In this document: in pieces, positions 35,265 to 46,310 of the stretch
Position numbering within the stretch: the stretch's first letter is position 1
Layout: every line of letters begins with the position of its first letter
Assembly: GCA_011799875.1 (NCBI GenBank)
Contig: CM022303.1
Span: 302,420,566-302,484,565 of the forward strand
Origin: Thinopyrum elongatum
Taxonomy: Eukaryota; Streptophyta; Magnoliopsida; Poales; Poaceae
Direction: 5' to 3'
Length of the DNA: 64,000 nucleotides
Position numbers and translations under genes: made by a program
The notes under the pieces: generated by a model
Seen by the model: the letters and a program-made list of their open reading frames with translations, nothing else
What the model was told of the DNA's origin: nothing
Database searches by the model: none

Positions 35265-37664
35265 TTTTTTTTGCCTGGAAGACTGCAGGGCTTACACCCC
35301 ACAGCATTTTATTGAAACTGGCAAAAGAATAAACAAAAGGTTCCTTAAGGAAAGGAACAAAACAGAAAAGAAAGACTATACAAGCTAGGCTAAACTAAGC
35401 ACTAATAGCTAAAATGAAGAAAGGAAAGAGTACAATGGATAAACACCTCAAAGAGGCAGGAAATCAATCCATTTGATCAAAGCGTCTCTGTGTCTGGTCT
35501 TGATCCTGTGTGCTAGGAGAGAGATGTCATGGATAAATCCATTCCTCCACTGCCTGAAAGTAGGTCTGATGTGCCTAAAGGCTTTGTCATTCCTGACTTT
35601 CCAAATATTCCACCATGTAAGGAAGACCACTTCTGAGAAGAAGGGTTTATTAAAATCCTTCCTGGCATGAAGCGCAATGTGCACCATGTCCTGACTATTC
35701 AACCAGGTTATTTGAAGATAATTCCACACTCTCATGCTAAAGTTGCATTGAAAGAATAAATGGTTCCTGTCCTCAAGCGCTCCCGTGGGGCAGAGTACAC
35801 ATTCAGGCCCATCATTAATTCTCCAATGTCTGCGCTGAATCATATCCTTGGTGTTTACTCTGTCCATAATGACAAGCCAGGCAAACATTTTAATTGTCAT
35901 GGTACAACAAGATTTCCAGACCCAACTCAAAATGGGATTGGTAGGCATTGGCTGATGGACAAAATCATAGTACTTCTTTGCTGTATACTCAGATTTCTTC
36001 CCATGCCTCCAAGCCCAAGAGTCATTGCAATCAGAATCCAGGGAGATCTCAGTCAGAATGCCAGAAAGCTGATTAAACTCCCTAAAAGCCAATTCAGACA
36101 AGGGTAAAGAGAACATGCTCTGCAAGTCACCTGCTTGTAAAACTTCCATAACAGAGGAATTCTTCTGTAGGCAGAAAGAAAAGAGCCTGGGGAATCTGTC
36201 CTGGAGAGGGACGCATGAGTTATCAATCTCCCAAGAGCCAAACCAGAAAAGCAGAGACTCTCCTCTTCCCACTGTAACCGAAGTAACAGCCCTAAATTTA
36301 TCCATCAATTTGCAGATATCTCTCCACCAAAAAGAGTCACACAAAGTAGTGTCATGAGGAACTCTCTGAAAATAATAAGAGTCCCAAACCAAATGAACCC
36401 AAGGTACATCTGCTCTGTTATAGAATTTGTTGAGGTGTTTCAGAAGCAGAGCTTCATTTTGCAGACCCAGATTGAGAATTCCAAGCCCACCCTTAAGCTT
36501 AGGCTTATAGACCAGAGGCCAGGCAGCCAAAGAATGCCCCTTCTCCTGACCATATTTTCTCCACAAACATTGCCTCTGAATTCTTTCCAGCTGCTTCAGG
36601 ATTCCCTGTGGTATAGATAGACTGCAAAGGAAAAAAATGGGCAGTGAAGAGATCACAGAGTTTACCAACTGCAGCCTGCTACCTTGGGGCAGAAACCAGG
36701 AGCTAGCAGTTAACCTTCTTTCCATGCAGTCAACTAAAGGTAGTAAATCAACAATTTTGGGCCTAGTTGTTCCCACTGGCAACCCTAAATATGTGAAAGG
36801 CATTACACCTAACTGACACCCAAAATGTGCAGCAAGGGCATTGGCAACATTGGTTTCCACATTAATTGGGTACATTGAGGATTTGTGAAAGTTGATCTGC
36901 AATCAAGTTGCCAAAGAGAAGGAATTCAAAACTGCTTTAAGCACCTCCAACTGAGCTGAATCAGCAGACACAAAAAGCAATGTATCATCTGCATACTGTA
37001 CCACTGGATAGTCAGGGTCATGTGTTGCCAGAGGCAAAGAAAGAAGGCCATGATTCAGAAGATCATTAATCATAGTCTGCAACAGATCAGCAGCAATCAC
37101 AAACAACAATGGTGAGATAGGATCACCTTGCTTGACACCACATATGCACTTGAAATGCTTTCCAGGTACACCATTTAGTAAGATAGAGGAAGTTTCTGAT
37201 GACAACAACTGCTGAATCCAGGAGATCCACTTGTTGTCAAACCCCTTTGCCACCATGATTTTTATAATTGCCTCATGCTGAATAGAATCAAATGCTTTTT
37301 CGAAGTCGAGCTTGAGTAACATGATTGGCTTTTTTGATTGGTTGCACTGATGGATGTACTCAAAGGTCCAGGCAATACAGTCTTGAATTGTTCTTGACTT
37401 GATAAAACCATATTGATTCTTATGCACACATTTGGTGATTTCATCCTAAAACCTGTTAGCAGCAAGCTTAGTGAGGAATTTCAACCCCACACTAGTCAAA
37501 GAAATTGGCCTAAAATCTCCAGTAGTCTCAGGTGATAACTTCTTAGGGATCAATGTAATGAAGGCCTCATTGAGATTTTCCAACTGAGCAGTTCCAGCAT
37601 GGAACTCCTTCACCAGTGTAATGAAATCACTGGAAATGATCGGCCAACACTTCTTCATAAAAAG
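35265..37664 (-). mobile_element. 5'-truncated LINE
   Basis: 2.4 kb in minus orientation. A short poly(A) tail appears as the T run 35263-35272, and the 5' end is truncated inside the RT domain. Only ORF2 sequence remains. It is inserted in the G5 3' LTR and is among the youngest events here. Confidence 0.93.
35448..37664 (-). pseudogene. LINE ORF2: reverse transcriptase and zf-RVT domain
   Basis: One frame spans the whole element. From 37658: the FRPISLTSVGLKFLTKLAANR block, then [26 protein letters not shown] and the catalytic QYADDTLLF, then FTYLGLPVG. The C-terminal part holds the plant LINE zf-RVT region with a Cys/His cluster (CVLC ... NHLFFQC). Two stops break it: TAG at 37446-37448 and TGA at 36903-36905. 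The endonuclease domain is lost by truncation. Otherwise 484 codons at the 3' end are open, so decay is slight. Confidence 0.95.
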
Positions 37665-37869
37665 TGCAGCACTTTTGTTACCGTTACTGTTGCTTGCTTG
37701 TTACAAATTACCTTGCTATCAAACTACTCGCTACTTATAATTCCAGTGCTTGCAGAGAATACCTTACTGAAAACTACTTGTCATTTCCTTCTGCTCCTCG
37801 TTGGGTTCGACACTCTTACTTATCGAAAGGACTACGATTGATCCCCTATACTTGTGGGTCATCAGCAGC

Positions 37870-38164
37870 GTCCAAGCTTGTGGCCCACTTGTGGCTCTTC
37901 TAGCCTCCTCCCGAAGCTTCCTAGGTGTCTTCTGGTCCAAGAAAAATTGTCAAAAAGTTTCGTTCCATTTGGACTCCGTTTGGTATTGATTTTCCATAAA
38001 ATACAAAAACAAGGAAAAAAATAGCAACTAGCACTGGGCACTAGGTTAATAGGTTAGTCTCAAAAAAGATATAAAATAGCATAATAATGCATATAAAACA
38101 TCCAAGATGGATAATATAATAGCATGGAACAATAAAAAATTATAGATATGTTGGAGACATATCA
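37870..38164 (-). repeat. El-4 5' LTR, second piece
   Basis: Resumes the LTR after the TSD copy of G5 (37865-37869) and ends at 38164 with the reverse complement of TGATATGTCTCC. TSD gagac follows. Confidence 0.92.
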
Positions 38165-38169
38165 GAGAC

Positions 38170-38600
38170 CCTTTGACGAAACCGTGTGCGATGCATTAAT
38201 CGCAAGCGGTCATGTAAGAAAACCATCAAAAATGATACAAACTGTTTGCGATGGCGCAGACATCAAACATGATTCAGATCAGAGTTGCGTGTGCGATATG
38301 TGGCATACGGTTGGTCCATACGAACTGTTTGCGATGAGCATCAAAACAGAAACGGTTAGCCAGATGAGGGTGTGTGCGATATATGGCATATAATTCACTC
38401 AGATGAACTGTTTGTGATTAGGCGACACAACAGAAACGGTCAGCCAGATGAAGGTGTGTGCGATAGAGAGCATACAGTTTACTTTGGTGAACTATTTGCG
38501 ATGAGCCAAGACAACATAAATGGTTCAACTGAACAAGATGTGTGTGATACGCGGCAAACAGGTCCATAATCAGAAATGTGTGCGAAGATCAATAATAACA
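38170..38600. repeat. Left subterminal repeat array of the CACTA-like element
   Basis: About ten irregularly spaced variants of gtgtgcgatg and aactgtttgcgatg within 430 bp (for example 38186, 38245, 38290, 38327, 38373). Such arrays near CACTA ends are binding sites for the element's own DNA-binding protein (TNPA in En/Spm). Confidence 0.7.
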
Positions 38601-38852
38601 CAGACAATTGCTACTAATAAGCCGTGTGTTTTGCGGGCAAACGCTTGCTGGTATACAATTGTTAGCGATTGATGAATTCATCATCGACGGGTTCCCTAGT
38701 TTACTTTGTCTGTGATGCGACTTTCTCTGTCTACAGAAGAACAACATATATATAACCAAAATAAACATCCAATTACATAAGTGACTATACAAATCATTCG
38801 CACACATCTCAATAAACAATTACATGCATTCTAAACTAGGAGAAACGATCAT

Positions 38853-39598
38853 CTAGTCATCTACTTCTTGTTGTGATGCTGCCGCCACTGCTATGTGGCT
38901 CAATCCCTCGTCTGGGGCAGGATGAAGGCACTTCCTCATGTCAACGATCAGCCTGTACATCTTGTAGCTTGTGTACGCATCCTTGGCCGCGTACTTGACA
39001 TGTTCTTCATCCAGTCTCTGATCCTAGGCACTGTGCCAGGTGTTCTTTTCCTTCTTGCTCTCATCCTTCATCTTCATGTAGTAGGGGTCAATGATGGCCG
39101 AGGCGAGGTCAACCAGGGAGTTCTGATTGTTTTTTGTGATGCCCCAGACCTTGTAGTGGTCATGGATGTTGACAAGATTCCGGAAGGGCAAGCCTGAAAC
39201 CTCGAGAACTTTTAGATCGTTGGTGGTGTCCACCATAGCAAAACTGTAGTCGAGGATGTTGATAAACCTGGCAAAACGCTCGCAAGGCCTTGTGGCCAGG
39301 TGGTAGTGGTAGATGAGGACGTCATGGTGCACGCACAACTAGGCGATGACAACCATCTGATCATGCCCAACATGACTGGCGGTGAACTCGAGGTTGAAGC
39401 CGACCACTTGGTACTTGTCCTCAGCAAGCAATCGCTCCATAGTTTGGATGGAGCTCTCCACGGAGACCGGCTTGTTCGTGTACACCACTGAGAGGCCCTT
39501 CCCCTCACATGGGTGTCCACTATGTGATGCGTGGTGAAATGCCGCCCGTTGTCATCGTCAGCTGCTGGGAGCGGCATTGGAGCCACGGGGAGCGCCAT
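38853..39598 (-). pseudogene. 3'-5' exonuclease-like (DEDDy, WRN-type) gene relic
   Basis: Minus-strand reading shows an RNase H-like exonuclease fold: VSVESSIQTMERLL, YQVVGFNLEF (Exo I region), ATRPCERFARFIN, VWGITK and the Exo III motif KYAAKDAYTSY, ending QQEVDD-stop at 38853. The Exo I Asp (usual GFDLE) is Asn here, which should abolish metal binding. A TAG interrupts the frame at about 39339, another stop at 39022 and a frameshift lies near 39495; the ATG at 39598 begins the N-terminal segment. Family resemblance is to plant Werner-exonuclease-like proteins. It is likely a captured gene carried as cargo. Confidence 0.7.
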
Positions 39599-40085
39599 TG
39601 GAACCGCTTGATATCCTCTCTGTATGTGTCGTCGTGGGTGTGTTTATTGTGTCGTGTGGCGCGAGACATGAAGGTAAATGGCCGCGGGAATAAATGTGGG
39701 TCGGGCGGCCTGGATTCTCAGCACGTCTGCATGGCAGTTTTTGCAGCGGGTAACTGCATTGTGGTGCCGTGCCCGGCGCAACCGCATGCATAATGGCAGC
39801 ATGAACATACGTGATCGTGTGCTGGCCCCAAACACTAGCAACGCGCGTGGAAGGACGCGGGTAGAGCACGCGGAGGGATGCAAGAGCAGATTGCGCACGT
39901 CGGGACGCGGGAGAGCGCGCCGCGGCTGCCTAAACCGCGAGCAACCACACGCATAGAGCAGTTGAACACGCAGGGAATGGTCGTCTACAAGCTGGCTGGC
40001 GGGATGATGTGAAACTACGTCGCGTTCCACATCACACGGTGGTCGAACAATTGTTCGCGACGCTGCGTAGAGAGCGGCCGTGTGC
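39599..40085. other. GC-rich spacer, no gene seen
   Basis: Open frames on both strands are short, Arg/Pro-rich and mutually overlapping, as expected by chance in GC-rich DNA. The stretch could be the former promoter region of the exonuclease-like gene. Confidence 0.4.
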
Positions 40086-40087
40086 TA

Positions 40088-40323
40088 CTACCTCCATCCT
40101 GGTTTATTAGTCCCCTTTATATTCTGTGCCATATTTAGACCTTAAATTTAACTAACAAAATGTTAATGCATGTTATAAAAATAATATAATTGGAAACTAT
40201 GTTCAAATAGGAATCCAACGATATAATCTTTGGTGACATGCATTCGTATTTTATTAGTTAAATCTCAGGTCAAAATTTGGCACAAAAATACAAAGAGGAC
40301 TTATAAACCAGGATGGAGGTACT
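40088..40323. mobile_element. Stowaway-like MITE (236 bp)
   Basis: Terminal inverted repeats CTACCTCCATCCTGGTTTAT and the complement of ...AAACCAGGATGGAGGTAC, with TA on both sides (40086-40087 and 40324-40325). The interior is AT-rich and non-coding. The CTCCATCC terminus and TA duplication define Tc1/Mariner-related Stowaway elements. Confidence 0.92.
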
Positions 40324-40599
40324 AGGTAATTAAATTGCAAACTTTTTTTATTAATTGTATGTGTACATGTAGTTTCATCATCCTCTCGCACGTCTTGTCA
40401 CCCCCCTGCCGCAAATGGCTTCGAGCGCAAGCTTTAGCACCGCGTAGGCGTTCTTTTGGCCAAACGGTGGCTTGAAGTGGCGCCAATGAATCGTCGGTGA
40501 GCCTGTTCCCGCGTAACCGCGCAGGTTCTTGCGCATAGCCGTGCAAGCCTCCCGCCTGACTCAGCGAAATCCCCCAAAATCGCAATGCTTACCGGCCTG

Positions 40600-40610
40600 C
40601 TATATAAACC
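40600..40610 (+). promoter_or_regulatory. TATA box upstream of the 40690 ORF
   Basis: CTATATAAACC, 90 bases before ATG 40690, with a pyrimidine-rich leader (tttttccctccctcac) between. A good plant core promoter by sequence. Confidence 0.6.
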
Positions 40611-40689
40611 CTCACGGCCGGCGAGTCCCGCATCGCATTTTTCCCTCCCTCACTGTAGCTTATCTCGTCTGCTTCTCCCACAATCGCCA

Positions 40690-41462
40690 ATGGTACCGTT
40701 CCATCATCATCGCTCAGCCACTCCACCATCATCAGAGGACAGCTCCAGCTGGGAGGATACACCTCGGCGGCGGCGCAGTCCCCGACATAGTGTAGTGCGC
40801 GTGGCGTCCCTATTGGGTGTGCGCACAACACCCACCACACGCTCTGCCACCGCTGCCCGTCGTCAGCTGTTACCCGCCGACGTTGCCGCCACCCCACCAT
40901 CTGCCGCCATGGCCGCCACACCATCATCGAAAGCCATGGCCATCGCCCGCTCCACCACCACGGCCCAAAGGCGGGAGGTGGCCGTCGTGGCCGCCACCCA
41001 ACTGTCGGCCAGCGTTGCCATCACCCGCTTCACCACCGCGGCCCGAAGGCGGGAGGTGGCGGTCGTGGCCGCTAGCCCACCGTCGTCCGCCGTGGCCGCC
41101 AGCCCACCGTCGACCGTCGGGGTCATCACCCACTCCGCCACCGCCGCCCGAAGGTGGGAGGTGGAGGTGGAGCCCGCATGTGCGCCAGCGACCTTGCACG
41201 CTACATCGAGTTCCTGCGGGAGGAGGAGGAGTGCCTGGTCGAGCACGCAAAGAGTCTTACCGCCGCTGTGGCCGCAGCACACGCCGACGCAGAGGCACAG
41301 AATGAGCAGATCTATGAGGAGTCCCGCCGCTTCGAGAGGGGTCGTCTGGAGCAGCAGAGGGTGTTTGAGGTGAGCATCGCTAAAGGTGCAGCAGCAGCTG
41401 CAGTCACCGGATTCCAGTTGTCCAGCTCGTCGGTAGGCTCCCCCTCTTCTGCCTCTTACTGA
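40690..41462 (+). pseudogene. Cargo gene A: His/Ser/Arg-rich head and coiled-coil tail
   Basis: ATG 40690 follows the TATA box. The N-terminal part reads MVPFHHHRSATPPSSEDSSS and an Arg run. The middle is an imperfect repeat of about 70 bp (accacc..gcccgaaggcgggaggtgg at 40957, 41026 and 41140) coding Ala/Arg-rich sequence. The natural-looking C-terminal part is in another frame (41154-41462): DLARYIEFLREEEECLVEHA, then Ala/Glu-rich helix and a Ser-rich tail. A frameshift in the repeat region would explain the switch. Function unknown; it resembles ORFs at 46573 and 47830 in its VAAAHAD-type helices. Confidence 0.5.
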
Positions 41463-41781
41463 GTGCGCTCGGCAGACGAGAGGCTGCTGGAAGTAGTACA
41501 AAGCCCCTCCGTAGTAGTAGTATTCAGGGGCTATTCTGTTCGGTTCATCTGAGTATAGATGTGGTTGAACTGTACAACGTACTTAAAATTAGCTAATATA
41601 TATAGTTGAACTAGCTATTTCAGTACGTGGTTGGCAACAATTGGGGAAAAGTTTGGTCAGTTCAGCTGTCGAGTTGAATTGTTTATACAAAGAATGATAG
41701 CTTAATCTATGAATGAAATCTATGCTTACTGAATTTCAGTTTCAAAAATAGATAGTGCTAGTGATTTTTAGCTGCAAATTT
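41463..41781. other. AT-rich spacer after gene A
   Basis: No ORF or repeat. Probably 3' untranslated and intergenic sequence of gene A. Confidence 0.4.
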
Positions 41782-41901
41782 TGACAAATGGCAGTGCTAC
41801 AAGGTTGACAAAGGGCAATGTTACTAGATCGACAAATGTCAATCTTTCCAGTTTGACAAATGGCAATATACCCAATATGACATATGCAAATCTTACCAAA
41901 T
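41782..41901. repeat. 24-bp tandem repeat, five units
   Basis: tgacaaatggcartg-type units begin at 41782, 41806, 41830, 41854 and 41878, exactly 24 bases apart. On the minus strand one frame gives an eight-residue repeat around ICQ; no gene is supported around it. Confidence 0.85.
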
Positions 41902-41935
41902 TGTCTATACGTGGTTGCACACGGGTCATCAGAAA

Positions 41936-42250
41936 AAAGCGTTTGCGTTGAAGGATGTACAAATCCTGCACGCCAGATTTTCTCTTGGCTTAGTGGAGAA
42001 GGAACCATGGCTCTCGCTTTGCATACCGTCTTCAATCTGAACTGTTTGCGATGAAGAGATACACAAATCCTGCGCGGGAAATTTTCTCTTGGCTTACTAG
42101 GGAAGGACCATAGCTCTTGCTTTGCATATGGGTGTTCTATCTAAAATGTTTGCGGTGAAGAGATGCACAAATCCTGCGTGGCACATTTTCCCTTGGCTTA
42201 CTGGGGAAGCTGTCGGTTTGCATACGGGTGTTCTATCTAAAACATTTGTG
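41936..42250. repeat. 104-bp tandem repeat, three units
   Basis: The phrase acaaatcctgc recurs at 41959, 42063 and 42167, each followed by ttttctcttggctta and a variant of gtttgcgatga. The unit embeds one subterminal-type motif per copy. Confidence 0.8.
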
Positions 42251-42565
42251 ATGAGTGTTTGAAATTTTAAAAAAAAATCGTTTGATAAGTCTGTACATTC
42301 AGAGAGAAAAACGCAAGTTTGTTCAAACCATATGTTTCATTTAGTCACACTACGACTTTATATTCATATGATCGAGATACAGTATTAAACCCAAAAAAAA
42401 CTAATTCCGTTGGAGGCAGAGGCGGCGTGCCGTGGAGGCGTTGTCGTTGTCGTCCTTCGGGACGCCATTGTTGACGTCTTCAAGGCAGCACAGAGTATTC
42501 CTCACTTGGAAATCAAACATCATGTTGTCACGTGATCAACGGGCGGGGCGCGGGAGGATGGCAAC

Positions 42566-43021
42566 TCACGCCGCTGTGAGGTAGTGGTTGATGGTGGCGC
42601 CCCATGACACTGAGGGGGGCGCGCGCATGGGCACGGGTGCGGCGGGTGTAGGCAAACGTATGGGGACCGGCGCCGCGGTGGGTGCAGGGCCGCGCACGGG
42701 CATGGGCGCTGGCGCTAGCATGTACATGAGCTTGCGCAGGTCTGTGGGGACCTCGCTGACGCCCGCGGCTTCCAGCGCTGTGATAGTTCTCGGCGACCAG
42801 CCCGTCAATGCTACAGGGATGGTCGCTGGCGCGGGCACGGGGATGGGAGCTAGGACGGGCGCGTGGGCAGCAACCACTGCGGCCAGCTCATTCAAGGCCA
42901 TGTCCATGAGGCCCAATTCCTCCTTATTTTCTATCTTGTCTGGCTCGGAGTCGACTTCACCAAAATGGAAGACTAGTGGCAGATGATCCTTCTGCGCCAT
43001 GGCGTTGTTGGAGGTCTGCAT
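42566..43021 (-). CDS. Cargo gene B: Ala/Pro-rich hypothetical protein, first exon
   Basis: A 151-codon frame from ATG 43021: an N-terminal HLPLVFHFGEVDSEPD segment, an Ala-rich helix (NELAAVVAAHAPVLAP), a central GWSPRTITALEAAGV, then Pro/Ala/Met/Val repeats. At its end the sequence gcg-GTGAGT is a strong splice donor, and a downstream MMFDFQVRNTL-type frame (about 42395-42520) could be a second exon. I recognise no family. The codon bias is GC-rich like genes A and C. Confidence 0.45.
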   Translation of the reverse strand: MQTSNNAMAQKDHLPLVFHFGEVDSEPDKIENKEELGLMDMALNELAAVVAAHAPVLAPIPVPAPATIPVALTGWSPRTITALEAAGVSEVPTDLRKLMYMLAPAPMPVRGPAPTAAPVPIRLPTPAAPVPMRAPPSVSWGATINHYLTAA

Positions 43022-43419
43022 GAGGGGAATGGGAGGCGAATAGTAAGGCCGCCCGTATTAAACAGCGGTGCGAGCGCCATTAATGGAGAGGATGCGAGCG
43101 AGGCGGGTGGCCATGGAAGTCAAAGGGCTCGCTTCCCGGTGAGCCTGCGCGGCGTACAACTCGCACGCTTCTCGGTGACCTTGCGCATTGGATGACAGCT
43201 TGCACGCCTCCTAGTCAGCCTGCGCAGCGGACTGCGCTCGCACGCCTCTCGTCTACTCAAGCAGCTGTCCACACGGCACCTCCTAGCCATTAAAAGTGTC
43301 ATGTGTGGCGTCACATGAATGGTTAACATAATGCACATGATTTAAAATGTTTGAGATGATAAGGTGGCAGCTATTTGTTTCAAAATGCCTTTGTTGGCTG
43401 TTGATTCATGCGCCTTCTC
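43022..43419. other. Spacer between gene B and the 503-bp array
   Basis: No ORF of note. Contains a GC-rich internal repeat (gcttctcggtgaccttgcgc and variants, 43130-43270), possibly leader and promoter of gene B. Confidence 0.35.
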
Positions 43420-46310
43420 TCAAATTGGACACGAAAAATACCACAACATTTTGGTGCCATTCCATGATATCTTGCCAAGTTTCATGAATTTCAGATGAGT
43501 GTTGGATTTACGAGAATTTTAAAACCAAGTATCTCAATGTTTGCGGCCGAGGTACGATGCCGAGGTGTTTGAAGTTCATTCCCATTTCTTCCATGGGACC
43601 TAAGCATGCACGCAAGGACACACATATGATTTTTCAACCCAATTTGCTACACTGGAGCATGTGCCTGTAGTTGAAATTTGAATTATGCACATAAGATGCC
43701 TAGAAAACTCAGTTAATACATAAAAATGTCCAAACAAACCCCGAATAATTCCAAAATTTAACATAACACTCCTTTTGCTCTATGTTGTATCTAGAAAAAA
43801 ATCAAGGCGAGAAGAGGTAACGAATGTCGTTTCGTTTAGAAAGGTGGCACACGTTCCCTACCGGAACCACGAGGCTTCTTGGGAGAAGCTCTGGTTTGTG
43901 AGGAGCGTATACCAAAACCTGCCCCAAATGGGACAATTTTTTACCACAACATGTTGGCGCCATTCCATGATAGCATTCCAAGTTTCATGAAAATCAGATG
44001 AGTTTTGGATTTACTAGAATTTAAAAACAAAGTATCTCAACGTTTTGCCGGCAAGCAACGGTGCCCTGGTGTTTGAAATTCATTCCCATTTATTGCATGG
44101 GACCTAAGCATGCACCCAAGGACACACATTTGATTTTTCAACCCATTTTTCTGCACTGGAGCATGTGCCTGTAGTTCAAATTTGAATTCTGCGCATAAAA
44201 TGCCTAGAAAACTCAATTAATGTATAAAAAGGTCCAAACGAACCCAAAAAAATTCCAAATTTAACACGACACTCCTGTTTCTCTATGTTTCCACTAGACA
44301 AAAAATTGAAAGCAAGAAGAGGCAACGAATATCGTTTCATCCACGAAGGTGGCACGTTCCCTACCGGAACAATGAGGCTTGTTGTGAGAAGCTCTGGTTT
44401 GTGAGAAGCTTATACCCAAACCTGCCCCAAATGGGACAATTTTTTACCACAACATGTTGATGCCGTTCCTTGTTAGCATGCCAAGTTTCATGAATTTCAG
44501 ACGAGTTTTGGATTTACTAGAATTTAAAAATCTTGTCTCTCAATGTTTGCGGTAGAGCGACGATGGCGAGGTGTTTGACATTCATTCTCATTTCTTGCAT
44601 ATGACCTAAGCATGCAACCAAGGACACACATTTGATTTTTTTCAACCCATTTTTATACACTAGAGCATGTGCATGTAGTTCAAATTTGAATTATGCACAT
44701 AAATGCATAGAAAACTCGGTTAATGTATAAAAATGTCCAAACGAACCCTGAAAAATTCCAAAATTTAACACGACACTCCTGTTGTTCTATGTTGACACTA
44801 GAAAAAATTTGAAAGCAAGAAGATTCAACGAATATCTTTTCGTCCACAAAGGTGACACGTTCCCTACCGGAACCATGAGGCTTGTTGTGAGAAGCTCTGA
44901 TTTGTGAGAAGCTTATACCCAAACCTGCCCCAAATGGGACAAATTTTTTACCACAGAATGTTGATGCCTTCCATGATAGCATGCCAAGTTTCATGAATTT
45001 CAGACGAGTTTTGGATTTACTACAATTTAAAAACCATGTATCTCAATGTTTGCGGCCAAGCGATGGTGCCGAGGTGTTTGACATTCATTCCCATTTCTTG
45101 CATGGGACCTAAGCATGCAATCAAGGACACATATTCGATTTTTCAATCCGTTTTTATGCACTGGAGCATATGACTGTAGTTCAGATTTGAATTATGCACA
45201 TAAATGCCTAGAAAACTCAGTTAATGTATAAAAATGTCCAAACAAACCCCGAAAAATTCCAAAATTTAAGACAACACTCCTGTTGTTCTATGTTGACACT
45301 AGAAAAATAATTGAAAGCAAGAAGAGGCAATGAATATCTTTTCATCCACAAAGGTGACACGTTCCCTACCGGAACCATGAGGCTTGTTGTGAGAAGCTCT
45401 GGTTTGTGAGAAGCTTATAACCAAACCTGCCCCAAATGAGAAAATTTTTTTTACCACAACATGTTGATGCCGTTCCATGATAGCATGCCAACTTTCATGA
45501 ATTTCAGACAAGTTTTGGATTTACTAGAATTTAAAAACCATGTATCTCAATGTTTGCGGCGAAGAAATGGTGCCGAGGTGTTTGACATTCATTCCCATTT
45601 CTTACATGGGACCTAAGCATGCAACCAAGGACACACCTTCGATTTTCAACCCATTTTTATGCACTGAAGCATGTGCCTGTAGTTCAAATTTGAATTATGC
45701 ACATAAATGCCCAGAAAACTCAATTAATGTATAAAAATGTCTAAACAAACCCTGAAAAGTTCCAAATTTAACACGACACTCCTGTTGTTCTGTGTTGACA
45801 CTAGAAAAAAAAATTGAAAGCAAGAAGAGGTAACGAATATCGTTTCATCCACAAAGGTGACACGTTCCCTACCGGAACCATGAGGCTTCTTGTGAGAAGC
45901 TCTGGTTTGTGAGAAGCTTACACCAAAACCTGCCCCAAATGGGACATATTTTTTTACCACATCATGTTGATGCCATTCCCTGATAGCATGCCAAGGTTCA
46001 TGAATTTCAGACGAGTTTTGGATTTACTAGAATTTCAAGATGAAGTATCTCAACGTTTGCCGGTAGGCCACGTTGCCGAGGTGTTTGAAATTCATCCCCA
46101 TTTCTTGCATGGGACATAAGCATCAACCCATGGACACATATATGATTTTACAACCCATTTTGGTGCACCGGAGCATGTGCATGTAGTTTAATTTTAAATT
46201 GTGCACCTGAAATGCCTAGAAAACCAAGTTAATGTATAAAAATGTCCAAACGAAACCTGAATAATTCCAAAATTTTTGACAACACACCTATAGTTGCATG
46301 TTCACTTCAG
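43420..46310. repeat. 503-bp tandem array, about 5.7 units
   Basis: The landmark gacctaagcatgca falls at 43597, 44101, 44603, 45106, 45610 and (changed) 46113: spacings of 504, 502, 503, 504 and 503. Each unit also has ccctaccggaaccatgaggctt and gttttggatttactagaattt. Units differ by scattered substitutions and small indels. Open frames of 60-100 codons recur on the minus strand in each unit but are broken in different places, so no protein is proposed. Confidence 0.93.

Larger units (their letters stand above)
25278..37864 (+). mobile_element. G5: Athila-like Gypsy, near-complete but inactive
   Basis: A plus-strand element with LTRs 25278-26780 and 33932-37864 (the latter holding a LINE), PBS, gag-pol, a third ORF and PPT. 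The flanking five-base TSD gcggc / gcagc (37865-37869) has one mismatch. Order protease, RT, RNase H, integrase with no chromodomain and a tRNA-Asp-type PBS fits the Athila/Tat branch. LTR start TGATACGTCCATTTTG and end TTGTGGGTCATCA resemble common Triticeae families such as Fatima; that name is unconfirmed. Confidence 0.93.
33932..37864 (+). repeat. G5 3' LTR, interrupted by a LINE
   Basis: Same sequence as 25278-26780 up to 35264 and again from 37680. Without the LINE and its TSD it measures 1,518 bp. By eye the two LTRs differ by only a few percent. Ends GGGTCATCA at 37864. Confidence 0.93.
18488..38164 (-). mobile_element. El-4: Gypsy element with gag-like ORF, interrupted by G5
   Basis: A minus-strand element with 3' LTR 18488-20070, internal region 20071-23991 and a 5' LTR split into 23992-25277 and 37870-38164 by G5. 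Its perfect five-base TSD gagac is at 18483-18487 and 38165-38169. Own length without the insert is about 7.1 kb. There is no pol; the internal ORF is gag-like. Confidence 0.93.

Noticed and set aside
39644..40030. 128-codon minus-strand open frame
   Set aside because: Overlapped by other frames of equal length, Arg/Cys/His-rich without pattern, next to a decayed gene in GC-rich DNA.
40585..40689. Upstream in-frame ATG for gene A
   Set aside because: It would start translation before the TATA box at 40600; ATG 40690 is better placed.
43420..46310. Possible CRISPR-like or coding repeat
   Set aside because: Units of 503 bp are contiguous with no spacer structure, in a eukaryotic TE context; ORFs break differently in each unit.
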